A stretch of 64,000 nt of DNA from JALZDI01 sp035557095 (GTDB lineage Bacteria > Actinomycetota > Actinomycetes > Propionibacteriales > Nocardioidaceae), in assembly GCA_035557095.1 (NCBI GenBank), contig DATMEB010000071.1, forward strand, positions 17,911 to 81,910, written 5' to 3'. A model generated the notes under the pieces. It ran no database searches and was not told the DNA's origin. It saw only the letters and a program-made list of their open reading frames with translations. Positions 46,057 to 54,487 of the stretch are shown here, piece by piece. The number at the start of each line of letters is the position of its first letter. The first letter of the stretch is position 1. The translations under genes and the position numbers were made by a program.

Positions 46057-47277
46057 TCACAGGGGCGGGGCCGGGGTGGCGAAGCCGGCGTCGGCGTCGG
46101 CCGCTTCGATCTCCTCGCGGGTGATGCCGAGCAGGTAGCAGATCGTGTCGAGGTAGGGCACGTTGACCGAGGTGTCGGCAGCCTGGCGCACGACCGGCTT
46201 GGCGTTGAACGCGACACCGAGCCCGGCGGCCGCGAGCATGTCCAGGTCGTTGGCGCCGTCCCCGATCGCCACCGTGTGGCTGAGCTTGATGCCCGAGTCG
46301 GCGGCGAACCTCCGCAGCGCCGCGGCCTTTCCGGCGCGGTCGAGTACCGCACCGGCGATTCGGCCAGTGAGCCGGCCGTCGACGACCTCGAGCTCGTTGG
46401 CCTGGGCGTAGTCGATGCCGAGGTCGGTCGCGATCCGGTCGGTGATCTGGGAGAAGCCGCCGCTCACGATCGCGAACCGGTAGCCCAGCCGCTTCAGCGT
46501 GCGGACCAGGGTCCGGGCGCCGGGCGCGAGCTCGAGCGCGTCGTAGACCGCGTCGAGCGCAGCGGCGTCGAGCCCGGCGAGCGTCTCGACCCGCCTACGC
46601 AGTGAGTCGGCGAAGTCGAGCTCGCCGCTCATCGCCTGCTCGGTGATCTCGGCGACCTCGCCGGCCGAGCCGGCGTGCTGCGCCAGCATCTCGATCACCT
46701 CGCCCTGCACGAGGGTCGAGTCGACGTCCATCACGACCAGCTTGCGACCGTGCCGGAGCAGCCCGGCCGCCTGCACCGCGATGTCGACGCCCTGGTTCGC
46801 GGCCTCGGTCGACAGCAGCGTGCGCAGCAGCTCGGGCTGCGCGCCCGAGACGTCGAGCTCGACGGCGGTGACGGGGTAGCGCGCCATCCGCACGATGCGG
46901 TCGATGTTGGCGCCGGTGTCGGCGATCCGGCCGGCGATCGCGGACACCGCAGACGGCCGCAGCGGACGGCCGAGGACGGTGACGTGGCTGCGGCCCTCGC
47001 GGCGGGAGCGGTTGTCGCCGGTGCCGCGCTCGAGGTCGACGTCCATCCCCAGGTCGGCGGCCGTGCGCTCCAGCGACGCGCGCAGGCCTTGCTCGTCTCG
47101 TGGCATCGTCACCAGGACTCCGAGCACGAGCCGCCGCCGCAGCACGACCTGCTCGATGTCGAGCACCTCGACGCCGTACGCCGACAGTGCGGTGAAAACC
47201 GCGGACGTCACCCCGGGGCGGTCCTTGCCGACCAGGGTCACCAGCAGGGTGGGAAGCGCGTCTGGCACGGATGTCAC
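46057..47277 (-). CDS. serB: Phosphoserine phosphatase SerB with tandem ACT domains
   Basis: Last enzyme of serine synthesis. At 406 residues it has two N-terminal ACT regions (about 8-90 and 95-175; LVTLVGKDRPGVTSAVF begins the first), then a HAD phosphatase with nucleophile VMDVDSTLVQGE, IVSGGFSQ and IGDGANDLDML. The ACT domains suggest serine feedback, as in mycobacterial SerB2. GTG start one base after the stop of the upstream gene. Confidence 0.96.
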   Translation of the reverse strand: MTSVPDALPTLLVTLVGKDRPGVTSAVFTALSAYGVEVLDIEQVVLRRRLVLGVLVTMPRDEQGLRASLERTAADLGMDVDLERGTGDNRSRREGRSHVTVLGRPLRPSAVSAIAGRIADTGANIDRIVRMARYPVTAVELDVSGAQPELLRTLLSTEAANQGVDIAVQAAGLLRHGRKLVVMDVDSTLVQGEVIEMLAQHAGSAGEVAEITEQAMSGELDFADSLRRRVETLAGLDAAALDAVYDALELAPGARTLVRTLKRLGYRFAIVSGGFSQITDRIATDLGIDYAQANELEVVDGRLTGRIAGAVLDRAGKAAALRRFAADSGIKLSHTVAIGDGANDLDMLAAAGLGVAFNAKPVVRQAADTSVNVPYLDTICYLLGITREEIEAADADAGFATPAPPL

Positions 47278-47278
47278 G

Positions 47279-48010
47279 CTACCGAGACGGCGGGCCCGAA
47301 CACGCGGCGGCCAGCCCGCGCCGCGCCGCGCGGTCCAGTGGACGCAGGCTCTCGGCGCGGGCGTCGGCCTCGAGGGCGGTCACCCCGGCTCCGGCGGTGT
47401 CCCAGGCCAGGTCGACGATGACCCGGCAGCGTGCTGCGGTGGTGGCCAGTGCGACCGCCCGCGGGTCCATCCCGGGCGGCAGGTCGGGCGAGCCGGCGCG
47501 GCGCAGGTTGAGCAGGGCGTCGGCCACCTCCGGGTGCCAGCGGGCGACGTCGAGCTCAGCCAGGGTGTCGGCGACTTCGCGGAGTACGCCACGCAACCCG
47601 CGGTCGGCCTCGCCGAGGTCGGGTGGCGGTGGCGCGGCCGCCGGGCGGACCTGCCAGAACACGCCGGAGCCGACCTGGACGGGTACCAGCCCGACTCCCG
47701 CCCCGTCGAGGATCACGGCCTCGCCGGTGTCGACCGCCTCGGCGTTGAAGTCGGCCGGTCCGGCCAGCCCGGCCGGGTCACCGGCGGCGGGGAGCGCGAG
47801 CATGACGTAGTCGACGCCGAGCGCCCGCAGCCGGCCGAGGCCCAGCGCGAGCGGGCTCGCCTCCGCGGAATCGGCCTCCAGCCCGACGAGGTGATGAGCC
47901 GCGTCGTCGCCGACGATCGCGTCCAGCGCCTCGTCGAGGCTGGTCCTTCCGCCGGCGTACGCCGCGAACCAGCAGGCGAACCGTGCAGCGGGGGAAAGCT
48001 TGCGTGGCAC
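47279..48010 (-). CDS. Conserved actinobacterial hypothetical protein
   Basis: A 243-residue soluble protein without recognised domain. It is Ala/Asp-rich, has no signal peptide or membrane helix, and no obvious catalytic motif; homologues near serB occur in related actinobacteria. GTG start with a - strand -10 TAAGGT six bases upstream, so probably leaderless. It is one base from serB and likely co-transcribed with it. Confidence 0.75.
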   Translation of the reverse strand: MPRKLSPAARFACWFAAYAGGRTSLDEALDAIVGDDAAHHLVGLEADSAEASPLALGLGRLRALGVDYVMLALPAAGDPAGLAGPADFNAEAVDTGEAVILDGAGVGLVPVQVGSGVFWQVRPAAAPPPPDLGEADRGLRGVLREVADTLAELDVARWHPEVADALLNLRRAGSPDLPPGMDPRAVALATTAARCRVIVDLAWDTAGAGVTALEADARAESLRPLDRAARRGLAAACSGPPSR

Positions 48011-48016
48011 CCCGTC

Positions 48017-48022
48017 ACCTTA
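48017..48022 (-). promoter_or_regulatory. -10 element TAAGGT, hypothetical-serB unit
   Basis: Read on the - strand, TAAGGT is six bases before GTG 48010 with no SD. It drives the hypothetical gene and presumably serB. Divergent from the ABC ATPase gene. Confidence 0.5.
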
Positions 48023-48116
48023 AGTGTCCGGGTAGCGTCGACCACGTGCCGGGAACCGTCGCCAGTGCCGTAGGTTGTCCGCAGCACAAGCACGTGTTCA
48101 CTCGGGGAGTTAGTTG

Positions 48117-48920
48117 ATGACCGGCGTTATCGAGCTCGCTGGCGTCTCTGTGGTTCGTGCCGGGCATACGCTGCTCGACGAGGTCAGCTGGACCGTCGAG
48201 GAGGGCGACCGCTGGGTCGTGCTCGGTCCTAACGGCGCAGGCAAGACGACGCTGTTGCAGATCGTCGGCGCGCACATGCATCCGACCTCGGGGGTGGCCG
48301 GCATCCTCGACGAGGTGCTGGGCGCGACCGACGTGTTCGACCTGCGGCCACGGATCGGGTTCACCAGTGCGGCGATCGCCGAACGCATCCCACGCTCGGA
48401 ACAGGTGCGCGACGTCGTCGTGTCGGCGTCGTACGCCGTCATCGGGCGCTGGCGCGAGCATTACGACGACCTCGACCATGAACGGGCCCGCCAGCTGCTC
48501 GAGGAGACGGGGATCGCCCACCTGGCCCAGCGCACCTTCGGCACACTCAGCGAGGGCGAGCGCAAGCGGGTGCAGATCGCCCGGGCACTGATGGCCGACC
48601 CGGAGCTGCTGCTGCTGGACGAGCCGGCCGCAGGCCTGGACCTCGGAGGCCGCGAGGACCTCGTCGACACCCTCTCGGTGCTCGCGTACGAGCCGAGCTC
48701 ACCCTCGACCGTGCTGGTGTCGCACCACGTCGAGGAGATCCCGCCGGGGTTCACCCACGTGCTGCTGCTACGCCGTGGACGCGTGGTCGCCGCCGGGCCA
48801 CTGGAGTCGACCCTGACCGAGGCCACGCTGTCGGAGGCCTTCGCGATGCACCTTCAGCTGAAGGAGTCCGACGGCCGCTGGCACGCCCGCCGACGCGTTC
48901 CCGCACATCGGGTGCTGTGA
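48117..48920 (+). CDS. ABC transporter ATP-binding protein, orphan
   Basis: A 267-residue ATPase with Walker A GPNGAGKT, signature LSEGERKRVQIA (Glu in place of the second Gly), Walker B LLLDEPAAGLD and switch region VSHHVEEIPPG. No permease gene is adjacent. The sequence is like ModF/FecE-group ATPases conserved in actinobacteria next to serB. ATG 48117 chosen; TTG 48114 is possible. The partner is unknown. Confidence 0.88.
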   Translation: MTGVIELAGVSVVRAGHTLLDEVSWTVEEGDRWVVLGPNGAGKTTLLQIVGAHMHPTSGVAGILDEVLGATDVFDLRPRIGFTSAAIAERIPRSEQVRDVVVSASYAVIGRWREHYDDLDHERARQLLEETGIAHLAQRTFGTLSEGERKRVQIARALMADPELLLLDEPAAGLDLGGREDLVDTLSVLAYEPSSPSTVLVSHHVEEIPPGFTHVLLLRRGRVVAAGPLESTLTEATLSEAFAMHLQLKESDGRWHARRRVPAHRVL

Positions 48921-48944
48921 CGGTACCGCGCTTCGGGTCTCGGA

Positions 48945-48950
48945 TAGGGT
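48945..48950 (+). promoter_or_regulatory. -10 element TAGGGT, leaderless NfeD gene
   Basis: TAGGGT, six bases, then ATG 48957 and no SD. Fits a leaderless transcript for the NfeD/SPFH pair. Confidence 0.5.
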
Positions 48951-48956
48951 CACAGC

Positions 48957-49418
48957 ATGTGGGACTGGCTCGGGGACAACGCATGGGCCGGCTGGTTCGG
49001 GGCTGCCGCGCTGCTGGCCGTCACCGAGCTGCTGAGCATGGACTTCGTGCTGCTGATGCTGGCGCTGGGTCTTGCGGGAGGAGGCGTGGCCGACCTGCTG
49101 GGCGCACCGCTGGCCCTGCAGATCCTGGTAGCGGTGATCGTGGCCATGGGCACGCTGGTCTTCGTCCGTCCCTCGGTCGTACGCCGCCTGCACCACGGGC
49201 CGGAGCTCACCACCGGGCACGCCGCGCTGGTAGGCCGCTCGGCCATCGTCACCGCCGAGATCACCGCGCATGGCGGGCTGGTCAAGCTGGCGGGCGAGAC
49301 CTGGACCGCGCGGCCCTTCGACGACTCGATGGTGATCCCCGAGGGCTCGACCGTCGACGTGTTCGAGATCAAGGGCGCGACCGCCGTGGTCTACCCCGTG
49401 GAGACACCTGAGCTGTAG
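48957..49418 (+). CDS. NfeD family membrane protein
   Basis: A 153-residue short NfeD: two to three membrane helices in residues 10-75 followed by an OB-fold (about 85-150; LVGRSAIVTAEI, VFEIKGATAVVYPV). NfeD proteins work with SPFH/stomatin-type partners, encoded here 16 bp downstream, probably in membrane microdomain organisation or quality control. The serine-protease domain of long NfeD proteins is absent. Confidence 0.9.
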   Translation: MWDWLGDNAWAGWFGAAALLAVTELLSMDFVLLMLALGLAGGGVADLLGAPLALQILVAVIVAMGTLVFVRPSVVRRLHHGPELTTGHAALVGRSAIVTAEITAHGGLVKLAGETWTARPFDDSMVIPEGSTVDVFEIKGATAVVYPVETPEL

Positions 49419-49434
49419 GCACTGCACCGGTGCC

Positions 49435-50631
49435 GTGACGAGAACGGAGTGGGCCGTGGAGAGCTTGGCCGTCCTGATACCGCTGGTCCTGGTGGGTCTG
49501 CTGGTGATCGTGACCCTGATGAAGGCCGTGCGCATCGTGCCGCAGGCGCGGGCCGGTGTGGTCGAGCGGTTCGGGAAGTACCGCGCCACGCTGCCGGCCG
49601 GGCTGAACGTCGTGACGCCCTACGTCGACCGGGTCCGCTACATGATCGACCTGCGCGAGCAGGTGGTGTCGTTCCCTCCGCAGCCGGTGATCACCGAGGA
49701 CAACCTGGTGGTGTCGATCGACACGGTGATCTACTTCCAGGTCACCAACCCGGTGGACGCGACGTATGAGATCGCCAACTACATCCAGGCCATCGAGCAG
49801 CTGACGATGACCACGTTGCGCAACATCACCGGTGGCATGGACCTCGAGCAGGCGCTGACCAGCCGGGACGAGATCAACAACGCGCTGCGCGGCGTGCTCG
49901 ACGAGGCCACCGGCAAGTGGGGTATCCGGGTCAACCGCGTGGAGCTCAAGGGCATCGACCCGCCGCCGTCGATCAAGGACTCGATGGAGAAGCAGATGCG
50001 CGCCGACCGGGACAAGCGGGCGGCGATCCTCACGGCCGAAGGCTCCCGGCAGTCCGCGATTCTGACCGCCGAGGGCAACAAGCAGGCGGCCATCCTCAGT
50101 GCCGAGGGCGACCGCGAGGCCCTGATCCTGCGGGCGCAGGCCGACCGGGAGTCGCAGATCCTGCGGGCGCAGGGTGAGGGACAGGCGATCCAGACAGTGT
50201 TCCAGGCCATCCACGACGGTCAGCCCGACCAGTCGCTGCTGGCCTACCAGTACCTCCAGATGTTGCCGAAGATCGCCGAGGGCGACGCCAACAAGGTGTG
50301 GGTCGTCCCCAGCGAGATCGGCCGGGCGCTGGAGGGTCTTGGCTCGGCGATCGGCACCGCGCAGGGCATCCCGCAGCAGACCGAGGGCCCGCGCAAGCGC
50401 GTCAGCCTCGGCGAGGAACCCGACGCGCTGACTGCGGAGGCCAGCGGCTCGCTGTCGTCGGCGCACGACGCGGTCGCCGAGGCCATCGCGTCCGCGGACG
50501 CCGCCGCGCGCGGCCGCGGCGGCCCGCCGCGGGCCACCCCGGGCGCCGGGGGCAAGACCGGCGACTCCGGAAACACCGGAAACACCGGAAACACCGGCGA
50601 CACCGGCGAGGAGCCGCCGCCCGAGCAGTGA
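49435..50631 (+). CDS. SPFH/Band 7 (stomatin-like) protein
   Basis: A 398-residue stomatin-type protein: N-terminal helix (about 9-28), SPFH domain (about 32-200, RAGVVERFGKYRATLPAGLN...QVVSFPPQPV), an Ala/Glu-rich helical region with repeats of AILTAEG-like units (about 200-245) for oligomerisation, and a low-complexity Gly/Pro tail ending in NTG repeats. GTG 49435 or GTG 49456 may be the start. Partner of the adjacent NfeD; the two probably form a membrane scaffold. Confidence 0.93.
   Translation: MTRTEWAVESLAVLIPLVLVGLLVIVTLMKAVRIVPQARAGVVERFGKYRATLPAGLNVVTPYVDRVRYMIDLREQVVSFPPQPVITEDNLVVSIDTVIYFQVTNPVDATYEIANYIQAIEQLTMTTLRNITGGMDLEQALTSRDEINNALRGVLDEATGKWGIRVNRVELKGIDPPPSIKDSMEKQMRADRDKRAAILTAEGSRQSAILTAEGNKQAAILSAEGDREALILRAQADRESQILRAQGEGQAIQTVFQAIHDGQPDQSLLAYQYLQMLPKIAEGDANKVWVVPSEIGRALEGLGSAIGTAQGIPQQTEGPRKRVSLGEEPDALTAEASGSLSSAHDAVAEAIASADAAARGRGGPPRATPGAGGKTGDSGNTGNTGNTGDTGEEPPPEQ
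50563..50607 (+). repeat. 9-bp tandem repeat in the SPFH gene tail
   Basis: Five 9-bp units of the type AACACCGGA encode D/N-S/T-G triplets at the protein end (DSG-NTG-NTG-NTG-DTG). Likely to vary in copy number by slippage without frameshift, since the unit is three codons. Confidence 0.8.
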
Positions 50632-50672
50632 CCCAGGTCGGGCCAGGCGGAATACCCGGCGGGGCGGTACCG

Positions 50673-50720
50673 TTGCACCGGTAGTTGAAATTCGTACTAC
50701 TGGTCCTGGTCGAGGACCAG
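50673..50720 (+). promoter_or_regulatory. Promoter and palindromes upstream of the LLM oxidoreductase
   Basis: TTGCAC (50673-50678) and TACTAC (50695-50700) with a 16-bp spacer form a possible promoter. An interrupted palindrome, GTAGT-N10-ACTAC (50681-50700), covers its spacer and -10, a good repressor position. It is followed at once by a perfect hairpin CTGGTCCT-GGTCG-AGGACCAG (50700-50720). SD GAGGGAA follows before ATG 50738. MarR-type regulation is a guess. Confidence 0.45.
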
Positions 50721-50737
50721 CATCGCGAGGGAACGGT

Positions 50738-51859
50738 ATGCAGTTCGGAATCTTCAGTGTCGGCGACGTCACCCCGGACCCGACGACGGGGAGGACGCCG
50801 ACCGAGCACGAGCGCATCAAGGCCGTCGTCGCCATCGCCAAGAAGGCCGAGGAGGTCGGGCTGGACGTGTTCGCGACCGGCGAGCACCACAACCCGCCGT
50901 TCATCGCCTCGGCCCCCACGACGACGCTGGCCTACATCGGTGCGCAGACGCAGCGGATCGTCCTGTCCACGGCGACGACGCTGATCACCACGACCGACCC
51001 GGTCCTGATCGCGGAGAACTACGTCAAGCTGCAGCACCTCACCGACGGCCGTGTCGACCTGATGATGGGGCGCGGCAACACCGGACCGGTCTACCCGTGG
51101 TTCGGCAAGGACATCCGCCAGGGCATCCCGCTCGCGATCGAGAACTACCACCTGCTGCACCGGCTGTGGCGGGAGAACGTGGTCGACTGGGAGGGCGAGT
51201 TCCGCACGCCCCTGCAGGGGTTCACCTCGACGCCGCGGCCGCTCGACGGCGTGCCGCCGTTCGTGTGGCACGGCTCGATCCGCAGCCCCGAGATCGCCGA
51301 GCAGGCGGCCTACTACGGCGACGGCTTCTTCGCCAACCACATCTTCTGGCCCAAGGAGCACACCGAGCGGATGGTCGGGCTGTACCGCCGGCGGTTCGAG
51401 CACTACGGCCACGGCAGCGCCGACCAGGCGATCGTGGGTCTCGGCGGGCAGGTGTTCATGCGCCGCAACAGCCAGGACGCGATCGACGAGTTCCGTCCGT
51501 ACTTCGACGTCGCCCCGGTCTACGGCCACGGCCCGTCGCTCGAGGACTTCACCGCGCAGACGCCCCTGACCGTGGGCAGCCCGCAGCAGGTCATCGAGCG
51601 GACTCTGGGGTTCCGCGAGTACGTCGGCGACTACCAGCGCCAGCTGTTCCTGATGGACCACGCGGGCCTGCCGCTGAAGACCGTGCTCGAGCAGCTCGAC
51701 CTGCTCGGCGAGGAGGTCGTGCCGGTGCTGCGCAAGGAGTTCGCGGTGGGCCGCCCCGCGCACGTACCCGAGGCGCCCACGCACGCGAGCCTGCGTGAGC
51801 AGGCCGGGCAGGCGCAGGAGCAGACCCAGGAGCAGACCCAGGAGGAGGTGGGCCGATGA
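50738..51859 (+). CDS. LLM-class flavin-dependent oxidoreductase, CE1758 family
   Basis: A 373-residue luciferase-like TIM-barrel flavoprotein. FATGEHHNPPF, LSTATTLITTTDP, DGRVDLMMGRGN and the C-terminal GSPQQVIERTL are typical. It belongs to the CE1758 group, which is encoded with a CE1759 FMN reductase; here the reductase overlaps by ATGA, so reduced FMN is probably supplied by the partner. Substrate unknown. The C-terminus has a 12-bp tandem repeat encoding QEQT units (51814-51837). Confidence 0.93.
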   Translation: MQFGIFSVGDVTPDPTTGRTPTEHERIKAVVAIAKKAEEVGLDVFATGEHHNPPFIASAPTTTLAYIGAQTQRIVLSTATTLITTTDPVLIAENYVKLQHLTDGRVDLMMGRGNTGPVYPWFGKDIRQGIPLAIENYHLLHRLWRENVVDWEGEFRTPLQGFTSTPRPLDGVPPFVWHGSIRSPEIAEQAAYYGDGFFANHIFWPKEHTERMVGLYRRRFEHYGHGSADQAIVGLGGQVFMRRNSQDAIDEFRPYFDVAPVYGHGPSLEDFTAQTPLTVGSPQQVIERTLGFREYVGDYQRQLFLMDHAGLPLKTVLEQLDLLGEEVVPVLRKEFAVGRPAHVPEAPTHASLREQAGQAQEQTQEQTQEEVGR

Positions 51860-52479
51860 GCCGCCGTATCGCGGTCGTCACCGCCGGGCTGTCCCAGCCG
51901 TCGTCGACCCGCATGCTCGCCGACCAGCTCGCCGCGTCCACCACCCGTGCGTTGCGTGCGGAGGGTGTCGAGGCGGAGGTCGAGGTCGTCGAGCTCCGGG
52001 AGTACGCGCACGACCTCGCCGACAACCTGCTCACGGGGTTCCCGAGCACCCGCCTGGGCGAGGTCGTCGGTTCCGTCGTCACCGCCGACGCGCTGGTCGC
52101 GGTGACACCGATCTTCACCGGGTCCTACAGCGGGCTGTTCAAGACCTTCTTCGACGTGCTCGACAAGGACGCGCTGGCGGGGACGCCGGTGCTGATCGCC
52201 GCGACCGGTGGTACGGCGCGGCACTCGCTGGCGCTCGAGCACGCCGTACGTCCGATGTTCACCTACCTGCATGCGACCGTGGCGCCCACCTCGGTCTACG
52301 CCGCCTCGGAGGACTGGGGCGCCGCCGGGGGCGGTCGGGCGCTGAGCGACCGCATCGACCGGGCCGCGCGCGAGCTCGCCTCCCTGGTCGCCGGGACGGG
52401 CGCGGGCAGGCGCGGAGCGGGGCCGGTCGACCCGTTCGACGAGCCGACGCCGTTCGAGGAGCTGCTGGCGGGCCGCTGA
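51856..52479 (+). CDS. NADPH-dependent FMN reductase, CE1759 family
   Basis: A 207-residue flavodoxin-like reductase paired with the upstream LLM oxidoreductase. The N-terminal AVVTAGLSQPSSTRMLAD binds the FMN phosphate; VTPIFTGSYSGLFKTFFD is the usual flavin-site segment. Expected to reduce FMN for the partner. ATG overlaps the oxidoreductase stop. Confidence 0.92.
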   Translation: MSRRIAVVTAGLSQPSSTRMLADQLAASTTRALRAEGVEAEVEVVELREYAHDLADNLLTGFPSTRLGEVVGSVVTADALVAVTPIFTGSYSGLFKTFFDVLDKDALAGTPVLIAATGGTARHSLALEHAVRPMFTYLHATVAPTSVYAASEDWGAAGGGRALSDRIDRAARELASLVAGTGAGRRGAGPVDPFDEPTPFEELLAGR

Positions 52480-52515
52480 CGTCGTCAAGGCGCTGCCGCG
52501 ACGTCGCGCACGTGG

Positions 52516-52521
52516 TAGGCA
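52516..52521 (+). promoter_or_regulatory. -10-like TAGGCA before the cupin gene
   Basis: TAGGCA lies six bases before ATG 52528; last base is non-consensus. Possible leaderless promoter. Confidence 0.3.
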
Positions 52522-52527
52522 GGGAAC

Positions 52528-52926
52528 ATGTACCAGGTGAACATCGCCGAGGCAGCGCGTTCCAACCAGGCGTTCCGTCGGGTGCTGCACACGACCGGAC
52601 ACGCCCAGCTCGTGGTGATGACCCTGCAGCCGGGGGAGGACATCGGCGCCGAGGTCCACGAGCACAACGACCAGATCCTCACCTTCGTGGAAGGCCGGGT
52701 GCGCGCGGAGGTCGCCGGGAAGTCGTCCGACGTCGGACCCGGTGACGTCGTGGTGGTGCCGGCCGGTACCCAGCACAACTTCACCAACACCGGTGCCGAC
52801 CGGGCCCGGCTCTACACGCTGTACAGCCCACCGGACCACGCCCCGGACACGGTGCACGAGACCAAGGCCGAGGCCGAGCAGGCGGAGGCGGAGCAGCGCG
52901 ACGTGCCGCCGCCCGAGCACGACTAG
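52528..52926 (+). CDS. Cupin domain protein
   Basis: A 132-residue single-domain cupin. Motif 1 (HEHNDQILTFVEGRVRAEVAG) and motif 2 (PAGTQHNFTNTG) supply His and Glu metal ligands. The C-terminal 25 residues are Glu/Ala-rich and probably disordered. Function unknown; typical small cupins bind metal and may be isomerases, dioxygenases or sensors. Confidence 0.88.
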   Translation: MYQVNIAEAARSNQAFRRVLHTTGHAQLVVMTLQPGEDIGAEVHEHNDQILTFVEGRVRAEVAGKSSDVGPGDVVVVPAGTQHNFTNTGADRARLYTLYSPPDHAPDTVHETKAEAEQAEAEQRDVPPPEHD

Positions 52927-52956
52927 CCGAGCAGGACCGGGTAGCGCCGGAGAGGC

Positions 52957-53499
52957 TCAGGCGGGTCCGGCCAGCCCGTCGAGCACCTCGGCGCCGGGGA
53001 GGTCGGCGAGCGCTTTGCCGGCGATCACGAGCTTGGACCCGCGTACGCCGCTGCCGATGACGACGTACGGCGACTCCACGACACGGGTGTCGACCAGCAC
53101 GGGCCAGTCAGCGGGCACCCCGACCGGCGTGATCCCGCCGTACTCCATCCCGGTCGCCTCGGTCGCGAAGTCGGTGGACGCGAACGACGCCTTGCGTGCC
53201 TCGAGGTGCTTGCGTACGACGTTGTTGACGTCGACCCGGGTGTGCGCGAGCACCACGCAGGCGGCGTGCCGCTGCTGCTGGCCGCGCCGGCCGGTGACGA
53301 TGACGCAGTTGGCCGACACCTCCATCGGGACGTCGTAGGCCTCGCTGAGCGCTGCGGTGTCGGCGTACTCCGGGTCGATCTCGACCACCTCCGCGCCCGG
53401 CAGGGCGCCGGCGGCGAGCGCCTCCGCCACCGGGGTCGCCAGCAGGTCTGTCCGGTCGCGTGCGGGTGAGGTCTCCAGACGTCCGATCATGGCCGCCAT
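52957..53499 (-). CDS. YbaK/EbsC-type aminoacyl-tRNA deacylase-like protein
   Basis: A 180-residue protein of the YbaK/ProX superfamily, which trans-edits mischarged tRNAs. SANCVIVTGRRG, ARKASFAS near the middle and EYGGITPVGVP correspond to the conserved YbaK core with the Lys and Gly-rich loop. Substrate amino acid cannot be assigned. ATG 53499 (or 53490). Divergent from cobD with 43 bp between. Confidence 0.88.
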   Translation of the reverse strand: MAAMIGRLETSPARDRTDLLATPVAEALAAGALPGAEVVEIDPEYADTAALSEAYDVPMEVSANCVIVTGRRGQQQRHAACVVLAHTRVDVNNVVRKHLEARKASFASTDFATEATGMEYGGITPVGVPADWPVLVDTRVVESPYVVIGSGVRGSKLVIAGKALADLPGAEVLDGLAGPA

Positions 53500-53542
53500 T
53501 GTCGTCCCGGCTACTCTGTGCGCTCACGTCGGGAGGTGGGAG

Positions 53543-54487
53543 TTGCCGGGGTCGGTGCGCGGGCTGGGGCTGGGCTACGCCCTCGACGCGGTGCTCGGTG
53601 ACCCTCGGCGCCACCACCCCGTGGCACTGCTCGGACAAGTCGCGCTGGCGTTCGAGCGGCGGGTGTACGCCGACAGCGTGGCCCGCGGCGGCGCGCACTG
53701 GACGGTGTGCGTGGTCGTCCCGGTCGCGGCGGCCGCGCTCGCCCCGCGCGCCCGCGGCAGCACGCTCACCACCGCGCTGCTGACCTGGGTCGTCCTCGGG
53801 CAACGCAGCCTGGTCACGGAGGGAAACGCGCTCGCCGACGCGCTGGAACGCTCCGACCTCACCGCCGCACGCTCGCGGCTGCCCGCGCTGTGCGGTCGCG
53901 ACCCGTCGGCGCTGGACCGCGACGGCCTGGCGCGCGCGGGGGTCGAGTCGCTGGCGGAGAACACCTCCGACGCCGTCGTCGCACCGCTGCTGTGGGGCGC
54001 GGTCCTGGGCGCGCCCGGCCTGGTCGGCTACCGCGTGGTGAACACGCTCGACGCGATGGTCGGGCACCGCTCGGCCCGCTACCGCCGGTTCGGTCGCGTC
54101 GCGGCGCGCGCCGACGACCTGGCGAACCTGCTGCCGGCGCGGGCGACCGCCCTGCTGACATGTGCGGCCGCGCCGCTGGTCGGCGGGTCACCCGCGGCGG
54201 CCTGGGCGGTCTGGCGCCGCGACGGTCGCCGGCATCCGAGCCCCAACTCCGGCCAGTGCGAGGCCGCGGCCGCCGGCGCGCTCGGAGTGCGACTCGGCGG
54301 CGAGAACGTCTACTCGGCCGGGCGCGAGGTCCGGCCGAGCCTGGGCGACGGCCCGCATCCCGGCACCGACGACGTGCGCCGTGCGGCCACGTTGTGCGGC
54401 GCGGTGGGAGTGCTGGGGCTCGGGCTGGCCATGGGCGTCGCCTCCGCGGCCGCAGTCGTCTCCCGGTGGCAGGGGAGGGCGCGATGA
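53543..54487 (+). CDS. cobD: Adenosylcobinamide-phosphate synthase CobD/CbiB
   Basis: Membrane enzyme joining the aminopropanol arm to cobyric acid in cobalamin synthesis. The 314 residues include GYALDAVLGDPRRHHPV, the ESLAENTSDAVVAPLLW motif, NTLDAMVGHRSARYRRFG and SPNSGQCEAAAAGALGVRLGG. TTG 53543 is chosen: it has GGGAGG six bases upstream and gives the family N-terminus; GTG 53555 is the alternative. ATGA overlap with cobQ. Confidence 0.92.
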   Translation: MPGSVRGLGLGYALDAVLGDPRRHHPVALLGQVALAFERRVYADSVARGGAHWTVCVVVPVAAAALAPRARGSTLTTALLTWVVLGQRSLVTEGNALADALERSDLTAARSRLPALCGRDPSALDRDGLARAGVESLAENTSDAVVAPLLWGAVLGAPGLVGYRVVNTLDAMVGHRSARYRRFGRVAARADDLANLLPARATALLTCAAAPLVGGSPAAAWAVWRRDGRRHPSPNSGQCEAAAAGALGVRLGGENVYSAGREVRPSLGDGPHPGTDDVRRAATLCGAVGVLGLGLAMGVASAAAVVSRWQGRAR

